A DNA stretch of 20,040 bases from JACKBJ01 sp964549495 (GTDB lineage Bacteria; Chloroflexota; Anaerolineae; Epilineales; Epilineaceae): NCBI GenBank assembly GCA_964549495.1, contig CAZJWJ010000096.1:1-20040 (forward strand), given 5' to 3'. The notes beneath the pieces are model-generated. The model had not been told where the DNA came from and ran no database searches. It saw only the letters and a program-made list of their open reading frames with translations. Both the position numbers and the translations under genes were made by a program. How positions within the stretch are numbered: the first letter of the stretch is position 1; each line of letters opens with the position of its first letter. Shown here piece after piece: positions 15,065-20,040 of this stretch.

Positions 15065-15736
15065 TTGACCGCAAGGACCCAGCAGCGCAGCAACGAGGAA
15101 TGGCTAGAGGCACTCGGCGGGCAGGGGCGCCAGCGCGACCTAGCCATCCTCGATCTGCGCGACTACCTCTTGCGGGCCATCCTGGTCTACCTGACGCGCC
15201 ATCGCAGCGACCTGGCCGGTCTGGACTACGAGGAGCTGCGTCAGCTGGCCGAGGACTGGGCCCAGCAGGGTCTGCTCAAGGTGCTCGACCAGTTGGAGGG
15301 CTTTCGCGGGGACAGCAAGCTGACCACCTGGGCCTATCGCGTGGCCATCAACCTGGTGGCCAGCGAGTTGAGGCGCAAGCGCTGGCGCAATCTGTCGCTG
15401 GATCAGCTCTTGGAGGCCGGAGCCGGCAGCCTCGAAACGACCCCCGACGATAACCTGCCAACGCCCGAGGCCGGAGCGACCCGCCAGGAGGTCTGGCAGG
15501 CCGTCGAAACGGCCATTGCCGAGGACCTGACCGAGCGTCAGCGCCAGGTGATCACCCGCGTCGTGCTGGAGGGCGTGTCGCCCGAGTCCGTGGCCGAGGC
15601 TCTCGACACCAATCGCAACAACATCTACAAGATCCTCCACGACGCGCGCCGCAAGCTCAAGCAGGCCCTGTTGCGGCGGAGCTGGTCCAGCGAGGAGATG
15701 CTGGCGGCTTTCGCCCGGGATGGCGAGAATGGATGA
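15065..15736 (+). CDS. ECF-type RNA polymerase sigma factor
   Basis: The 223-residue product has sigma region 2 at about 30-108 (DYLLRAILVYL, then FRGDSKLTTWAYRVAINLV, the -10-recognising segment, and ELRRKRWRNLSL) and region 4 at about 143-205 (LTERQRQVITRVVLEGVS, then an HTH ending NNIYKILHDARRKLKQAL). It directs RNA polymerase to a stress or envelope regulon. The frame is open further upstream, but the promoter at 15005 excludes earlier starts; the first usable codon is TTG at 15065, with a weak GAGG close to it. It is followed by a membrane anti-sigma factor gene, the usual pairing. The signal and regulon are not readable from sequence. Confidence 0.85.
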   Translation: MTARTQQRSNEEWLEALGGQGRQRDLAILDLRDYLLRAILVYLTRHRSDLAGLDYEELRQLAEDWAQQGLLKVLDQLEGFRGDSKLTTWAYRVAINLVASELRRKRWRNLSLDQLLEAGAGSLETTPDDNLPTPEAGATRQEVWQAVETAIAEDLTERQRQVITRVVLEGVSPESVAEALDTNRNNIYKILHDARRKLKQALLRRSWSSEEMLAAFARDGENG

Positions 15737-15743
15737 CCTTCGG

Positions 15744-15790
15744 CGGGTAAGACCCGTCAGCGGCCGCGCGTCGTTCCTGCAGTCGGCCGC
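15744..15790 (+). promoter_or_regulatory. Stem-loops between the sigma and anti-sigma genes
   Basis: The 89-base gap holds a small perfect stem, CGGGT-AAG-ACCCG (15744-15756), and a longer-range one, GCGGCCG (15760-15766) with CGGCCGC (15784-15790). The latter uses the same arms as the hairpin in the sigma gene leader. They may attenuate or process the transcript so that anti-sigma output differs from sigma output. No separate promoter is obvious. Confidence 0.3.
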
Positions 15791-15825
15791 GAGCACTTGC
15801 GGTAGATGGGGAGAGGACGAAACTG

Positions 15826-16824
15826 ATGCAGCCTGATCGAGCGCGCGAGCTGATCGAACAGATCGCCGCGAGCGAGCCGGAGCGCTGGGATTGCGACTCG
15901 ATTCACGACGCCCTAGCGCGTTTCGTGGATGAGGCGCTGAGCTCGGATCGGCCGCGTCCGGCCGATCCCGATTTCGCCCGGCACCTGGAGCGCTGCCCGC
16001 CTTGCGGAGAGCTCTACGAGGGCCTGCTCGCGGTGGCCCGGCTGGACCAGGAGCCAGGGGGGCTGCCCAGTGCGGCGGAACTCTGGAAGGGCTTGTCCGA
16101 CCCCGCGGGCGAGGCGCGGAGCGGCTCTCGAGCCGGCCCTCGGCCGATGGAGGCATCTTCGATCGCCGAGGCTACGGATTCGCGAGCGGCGTCCGAGCCA
16201 GGAGGCGATGCAAGGCAAGCCTACGCGCCCCCGTGGTGGGTGGCGGCCGCCGCCTTGATGCTCCTGGGACTCGGCCTCTGGGGCATCGCCCGGGGCGCCC
16301 AGCGGCTGGAGGCACAGCAGCTCGACCTGATCGAACGGGTGGACGGGCTTCGCTCCAGCCTGACGGATGCCGAAGCGCGAGCCCTTCGAGCCGAGCGCTC
16401 GGCCGAACGATCGAGCGAGGCCATGCAACTCGCCGACCAAGAGGCCCGCAAGGTCCAGGATACGCTGATGCTGCTTGGCCACTTGGACCGATTGGCCCTC
16501 GACCAGCGCGCGGATGGCGCATGGCTGCGCCTGCACTACCGTCCGGACGATGCCCGCGCGGTGGTCTACATGGGCAACATGGACTTGCGGCGGGAGTTGA
16601 GCGATGGACAGTACCTGGAATGCTGGCTCCAGGGACCGGATGGACAGCTTCGCTCCGCCGGAGTCATCGCCCGTCTGTCCGAGGATACCGGCCTGCCCGA
16701 GACGGCCGTGGAGCATTGGACCATCGAGGCCCCGCGCCCGATGGGCGAGCATCGGGCTTTCATGGTCACCATCGAGCCCGAGCACGAGCCCGTCTTCGAG
16801 CTGGCCCTTGCCCCCGACGGCTGA
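15826..16824 (+). CDS. Membrane anti-sigma factor with zinc-binding and RskA-like domains
   Basis: The 332-residue protein begins with a ZAS-type anti-sigma domain: Cys23 and His27 in WDCDSIHDALARFVDEAL, then HLERCPPCGELY (His53, Cys57, Cys60). One transmembrane helix follows a long linker (WWVAAAALMLLGLGLWGIA, about 137-155). Outside the membrane a predicted coiled coil (about 158-215, rich in Glu, Arg and Ala) leads to a beta-rich C-terminal domain (about 230-330; GQYLECWLQGPDGQL, HRAFMVTIEP) resembling the RskA sensor domain. It should hold the adjacent sigma factor at the membrane until an envelope signal, usually by proteolysis, frees it. A GAGAGGA site precedes the ATG. Confidence 0.85.
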   Translation: MQPDRARELIEQIAASEPERWDCDSIHDALARFVDEALSSDRPRPADPDFARHLERCPPCGELYEGLLAVARLDQEPGGLPSAAELWKGLSDPAGEARSGSRAGPRPMEASSIAEATDSRAASEPGGDARQAYAPPWWVAAAALMLLGLGLWGIARGAQRLEAQQLDLIERVDGLRSSLTDAEARALRAERSAERSSEAMQLADQEARKVQDTLMLLGHLDRLALDQRADGAWLRLHYRPDDARAVVYMGNMDLRRELSDGQYLECWLQGPDGQLRSAGVIARLSEDTGLPETAVEHWTIEAPRPMGEHRAFMVTIEPEHEPVFELALAPDG

Positions 16825-16947
16825 GGCCACGCCGCCGAGATCCCCGACGGCCTTGCCTTGCGCAGAGATCCCGAAATGGCGCCGATCGGCCTGTGACTTG
16901 CGGCGAGCCGGGACGGTCGAAGCCCGCTCGCGCGGTCGATCCGGGTC

Positions 16948-16976
16948 TTGTGAGGCCTGCCGGGCCGGCCTATAAT
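16948..16976 (+). promoter_or_regulatory. Promoter of the signal peptidase-radA operon
   Basis: TTGTGA (16948-16953) and a consensus TATAAT (16971-16976) are separated by exactly 17 bases. This is the only perfect -10 box I found between genes here, implying steady sigma-70-type expression. The message would start near 16983. Confidence 0.75.
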
Positions 16977-16990
16977 TCGGCTTCGTCATC

Positions 16991-17007
16991 GGTGGCCCTC
17001 GGCCACC
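16991..17007 (+). promoter_or_regulatory. Leader hairpin in front of the first lepB gene
   Basis: GGTGGCC (16991-16997) and GGCCACC (17001-17007) form a perfect 7-bp stem with a 3-base loop. It ends three bases before the ATG at 17011, where a ribosome site would normally be. No Shine-Dalgarno sequence is seen for this start or for the in-frame ATG at 17038. Confidence 0.6.
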
Positions 17008-17010
17008 AGC

Positions 17011-17877
17011 ATGGTCGACCCAGCAGCAGAGCGCATTATGCAGTCATCGCCCGAGAATCCAGAATCCACTCCCCTCGAAGACGGTTCCGAGATTCGTCCC
17101 GAGCCCGAAGCGGGCTTGGAGGCCGAAGTGGACCGCGAGGACCCGGCCGGCCTGCCGGACGGCGCGTCCGGCATCTCGCCCGAGCGCGATGCCATGGCCT
17201 GGCCGCCGGCACGTTGGGAGCGCCCCGCTTCCGCGTGGCGCAGCGACCTGTGGCAAGGCCCCGAGCCCGTCGCGCGGGACATCCCGGCCGAGTTGGGACC
17301 GCGAGCCGCGGAGCGATCGGACCGCCGCGCACGGGCATCCTCCATGGCCCGCGAGCTGACCGAGACCGTGCTGCTCACCCTCGTGATCTTCCTCGCCATC
17401 CGCGCGGTGGTGCAGAACTTCAAGATCGAGGGCATGAGCATGGAGCCCAACCTCCACAATGGGCAGTTCCTGCTGGTCAACAAGCTGGCCTATCTGGGCT
17501 CCAGCGAGCCGCAGCGGGGCGACGTGGTCGTCTTCGACGCCGACCAGTGGACGCCGGACAAGGACTTCATCAAGCGCATCGTCGGCGTGCCGGGCGAGCG
17601 GATCGAGATCCGGGACGATGGTGTGTTCATCAACGGCGTGCGCCTGGAAGAGCCCTACCTGGACCAGACGATGTACGGACACGAAGACCTCGAGCTGGGC
17701 CCGGGCGAGTACTACGTGATGGGCGACAATCGCAGCAATTCCAGCGATTCGCGGAATCACGGCCCGCTCGACCGGGAGGCGATCATCGGCAAGGCCTGGC
17801 TGGTCTACTACCCCTTGCGAAGCGCCGGACTGGTCGACGACGCGCACGAGGCCTTCAGCGCCTCCTTGGATCCTTGA
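17011..17877 (+). CDS. lepB: Type I signal peptidase, first of a tandem pair
   Basis: The 288-residue membrane protease cuts signal peptides from exported proteins. It has a long acidic, proline-rich N-terminal extension (about 1-112) expected to be cytoplasmic, one membrane helix (about 117-135), and the S26 catalytic core: GMSMEPNLHNG (catalytic Ser143), DKDFIKRIVGVPGE (catalytic Lys188) and GDNRSNSSDSRNHGP (238-252). The extension carries AMAWPPARW (61-69), matched in the second copy. The start is not settled between 17011 and the ATG at 17038. The second peptidase gene begins 25 bases downstream. Substrates may include the several secreted proteins encoded in this window. Confidence 0.92.
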   Translation: MVDPAAERIMQSSPENPESTPLEDGSEIRPEPEAGLEAEVDREDPAGLPDGASGISPERDAMAWPPARWERPASAWRSDLWQGPEPVARDIPAELGPRAAERSDRRARASSMARELTETVLLTLVIFLAIRAVVQNFKIEGMSMEPNLHNGQFLLVNKLAYLGSSEPQRGDVVVFDADQWTPDKDFIKRIVGVPGERIEIRDDGVFINGVRLEEPYLDQTMYGHEDLELGPGEYYVMGDNRSNSSDSRNHGPLDREAIIGKAWLVYYPLRSAGLVDDAHEAFSASLDP

Positions 17878-17902
17878 ACCGAGTCAGGAAAGCGAAACGC
17901 TC

Positions 17903-18577
17903 ATGAACGATGCATGGCGCACCTCCATGACGGCCGATCCGGGTCCTCGGGCCGAGCTCGAGCACCGGGCCATGGCCTGGCCGGCCTACCCGGAACCGGA
18001 AGTGCTCCCCTCGCTGGCGCCTCTGGACGACCGGCGGCGACCGGGCGGCAGCCTACGCGATCTGATCGAAACCATCCTCCTGACCCTCGTGATCGCGCTG
18101 GGCATCCAGCTGGCGGTACAGAGCCGGCTGGTGGAGGGCTCGAGCATGGAGCCCACCCTGCACGACGGTCAGCGCCTCTTGATCAACCGCCTGGCCTACG
18201 CCAGCCTGGGCGAGCCCCAGCGCGGTGACATCGTGGTCTTCCGGGCCTGGGAACAGCAAGAGGACTACATCAAGCGCGTGATCGGCCTGCCCGGAGACCG
18301 CATCGAGATCCGCGGCAGCCAGATCCTGGTCAACGGATCGGTGCTCGACGAGCCCTATCTGGACGGATCGATCGACTACGGGCACGTGGGCCCGCTGGTC
18401 TTGGCGCCGGGCGACTTCTACGTGCTGGGCGACAACCGCGGCAATTCCAGCGACTCGCGACTGCACGGCCCCTTGCCCCGGGATCGGATCCTCGGCAAGG
18501 CCTGGGTCTCCTACTGGCCCTTGGACGACATGGGCCTGATCTCGGATTCGACCAGCTACGCCGCCGAGCAGGACTGA
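17903..18577 (+). CDS. lepB: Type I signal peptidase, second of a tandem pair
   Basis: The 224-residue protein has the same layout as its neighbour with a shorter extension (about 1-50): one membrane helix (about 54-72), SSMEPTLHDG (catalytic Ser81), EDYIKRVIGLPGD (catalytic Lys124) and GDNRGNSSDSRLHGP (176-190). By eye more than half of the core residues match the first copy, pointing to a tandem duplication. Its extension has AMAWPAYPEP (23-32), encoded by the same 15 bases as in copy one (17191-17205 and 17969-17983). Both catalytic dyads are intact, so both are probably active; the two may differ in substrate preference. radA starts nine bases after its stop. Confidence 0.92.
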   Translation: MNDAWRTSMTADPGPRAELEHRAMAWPAYPEPEVLPSLAPLDDRRRPGGSLRDLIETILLTLVIALGIQLAVQSRLVEGSSMEPTLHDGQRLLINRLAYASLGEPQRGDIVVFRAWEQQEDYIKRVIGLPGDRIEIRGSQILVNGSVLDEPYLDGSIDYGHVGPLVLAPGDFYVLGDNRGNSSDSRLHGPLPRDRILGKAWVSYWPLDDMGLISDSTSYAAEQD

Positions 18578-18586
18578 CGGCGGAAG

Positions 18587-19972
18587 ATGGCCAAGACGCG
18601 CACCGTCTTCGTCTGCGAGGAATGCGGCGGCAGCCAGCACAAGTGGGTCGGGCAATGCCCCGACTGCAAGGCTTGGAATAGCTTCAAGCAGCTGCGATTG
18701 GACCCCTCGGCCGCCAAGGCTGCCGAGCGCCTGGCCGGCGAGGCCGGCCTGATCCAAGTCCGGGCGCGCCCCTTGGAGGAGATCGGCACCGAGGGCGTGG
18801 CACGCCTGGGCATGGGCATCTCCGAGCTCGACCGGGTGCTCGGCGGCGGCATCGTGCCCGGCAGCCTCGTCCTCTTGGGCGGCGAGCCGGGCATCGGCAA
18901 GAGCACCTTGGTGCTGCAGGCCGCCGCGCGGCTTGCCGGCGAGGTGGGTCCGGTGCTCTACGTCTCCGGCGAGGAATCGGCCGAGCAGATCAAGCTGCGT
19001 GCCCAGCGCATGGAGATGGGGACCGCCGGACTCTATCTGCTCTCGGAGACGAACCTGGACGCGGTGCTGGCCGAGGTCGAGCGCCTGAGTCCCCGCGCCC
19101 TGGTGGTCGATAGCATCCAGACGGTCTACCTGGACGCGGTCAGCTCGACGGCCGGCTCGGTCAGCCAGGTGCGCGAATGCGGCAACCGGCTGATGCGCCT
19201 GGCCAAGCAGACCCACCTGCCGGTGATCCTGATCGGTCACGTGACCAAGTCGGGCGAGATCGCCGGCCCGCGTGTCCTGGAGCATATGGTCGACGTGGTG
19301 CTCTATCTGGAGGGCGATCGCTTTCACAGCCACCGCCTGCTGCGCTCGGTGAAGAACCGCCACGGCAATACCCACGAGGTCGGCGTCTTCGAGATGCGCG
19401 GCCGCGGTCTGATCGAGGTCCCGAACCCCTCGGAGGTCTTCCTCGCCGAGCGCCTGACGGGGGTGGCCGGCTCGGCGGTGACGGTGACCATGGAGGGCTC
19501 GCGCCCGCTCCTGGTCGAGATCCAGGCCCTGGTAACCGAAGCCAGCGCCCAGGTGCCGCGGCGCACGGCCAACGGCGTCGACTTCAACCGCCTGATCCTG
19601 CTCACCGCCGTGCTGACCAAGCGCTATGGCCTGCCCTTGGGCGCACGCGACGTCTTCGTCAACGTGGTCGGCGGGCTGAAGATCGGCGAGCCGGCCATCG
19701 ACCTGGCGGTGGCCACGGCCATCGCCTCCAGCGCCAAGAACGCCGAGGTCCCCGAGGAGATGGCCGTCCTGGGCGAGGTCGGGCTCTCCGGCGAGCTGCG
19801 CTCGGTGGCCCAGATCGAGCGCCGTCTGGGCGAGGCGCGCAGCCTGGGATTCAAGCGGGCCCTCCTGCCGGCCACCGCCTTGCGCGGGGACCTGGACGGC
19901 CAGGGCCTGGAGCTGCTGGGGGCGCGCACCCTCGGCCAGGCATTGGACCTGGCGCTCTTCGAGCAGGATTGA
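18587..19972 (+). CDS. radA: DNA repair protein RadA
   Basis: RadA is a RecA-like ATPase and helicase that helps branch migration in recombinational repair. The 461-residue protein shows all its domains: an N-terminal zinc finger (Cys10, Cys13, Cys24, Cys27), a RecA-type ATPase with Walker A GEPGIGKST (99-107) and Walker B ALVVDSIQ (171-178), the RadA-specific KNRHG motif (256-260) and a C-terminal Lon-protease-like domain (about 285-455; LLTAVLTKRYGLPL, DLAVATAIASS) that lacks protease function in this family. Length is typical. It lies nine bases after the second lepB gene, with a close GGCGGAAG before the ATG, so it is probably cotranscribed with the signal peptidases. Confidence 0.97.
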   Translation: MAKTRTVFVCEECGGSQHKWVGQCPDCKAWNSFKQLRLDPSAAKAAERLAGEAGLIQVRARPLEEIGTEGVARLGMGISELDRVLGGGIVPGSLVLLGGEPGIGKSTLVLQAAARLAGEVGPVLYVSGEESAEQIKLRAQRMEMGTAGLYLLSETNLDAVLAEVERLSPRALVVDSIQTVYLDAVSSTAGSVSQVRECGNRLMRLAKQTHLPVILIGHVTKSGEIAGPRVLEHMVDVVLYLEGDRFHSHRLLRSVKNRHGNTHEVGVFEMRGRGLIEVPNPSEVFLAERLTGVAGSAVTVTMEGSRPLLVEIQALVTEASAQVPRRTANGVDFNRLILLTAVLTKRYGLPLGARDVFVNVVGGLKIGEPAIDLAVATAIASSAKNAEVPEEMAVLGEVGLSGELRSVAQIERRLGEARSLGFKRALLPATALRGDLDGQGLELLGARTLGQALDLALFEQD

Positions 19973-20040
19973 GCCCCGGTCCGGTTCAGGGCGATTGCAA
20001 AGTCGTCAGGAAAGTAGAAGGCCCATCGAGTAAGCTTCTC

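Noticed and set aside
1..20040. CRISPR array, tRNA, transposon or defence island
   Set aside because: I saw no regularly spaced repeats, no cloverleaf-like sequence, no transposase or integrase motifs and no nuclease or defence cassette.

Overview
The window is GC-rich bacterial chromosome (by eye roughly two thirds G+C) packed with genes on both strands. It has no tRNA, rRNA, CRISPR array, insertion sequence or phage gene that I can see. The phylum is uncertain. An ECF sigma factor with an RskA-like anti-sigma factor, a GT2 protein with a GT-B-like tail, secreted beta-repeat proteins and apparently leaderless genes recall Chloroflexota. A TruC-type pseudouridine synthase and a CBS-containing tRNA nucleotidyltransferase also occur in other deep-branching or deltaproteobacterial-type lineages. 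I would not go beyond 'high-GC free-living bacterium, possibly Chloroflexota'.

Left part, minus strand (1-6017). Two adjacent secreted-protein genes (one cut by the window edge, one built of four related beta-rich units) lie downstream of a translationally coupled truC-udg pair. Upstream of truC is a small cysteine-containing secreted protein with its own extended -10 promoter. The uracil-DNA glycosylase belongs to family 4 by its motifs but has no cysteine at all, so it cannot carry the usual Fe-S cluster. truC starts with TTG directly after a perfect 10-bp hairpin that contains its Shine-Dalgarno sequence. A kynureninase gene (TTG start) has its own promoter with a 12-bp direct repeat around and downstream of the start point.

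Middle, plus strand (6238-14592). A Cof-type HAD phosphatase gene appears to be leaderless. Next is a compact run, probably one operon: a CRP-like regulator, purB, a two-domain glycosyltransferase and an M32 carboxypeptidase. A separate, apparently leaderless gene then encodes two CBS domains fused to a tRNA nucleotidyltransferase/poly(A) polymerase domain, without the DHH domain often found in such fusions.

Right part, plus strand (14593-19972). A small unrecognised gene ends inside the -10 box of an ECF sigma factor gene, which is followed by its membrane anti-sigma factor. A strong promoter with a leader hairpin then drives two tandem type I signal peptidases and radA. The signal peptidases share a short tryptophan-proline motif in their N-terminal extensions.

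Taken together these are housekeeping genes (DNA repair, tRNA processing, purine synthesis, secretion) mixed with envelope and regulatory genes. I found no defence, biosynthetic or mobile system. The most unusual points are the cysteine-free UDG, the hairpin in front of truC, the duplicated signal peptidases, the four-unit secreted protein and the recurring promoter architecture. Bases 19973-20040 hold no gene that I can support and look somewhat lower in GC.
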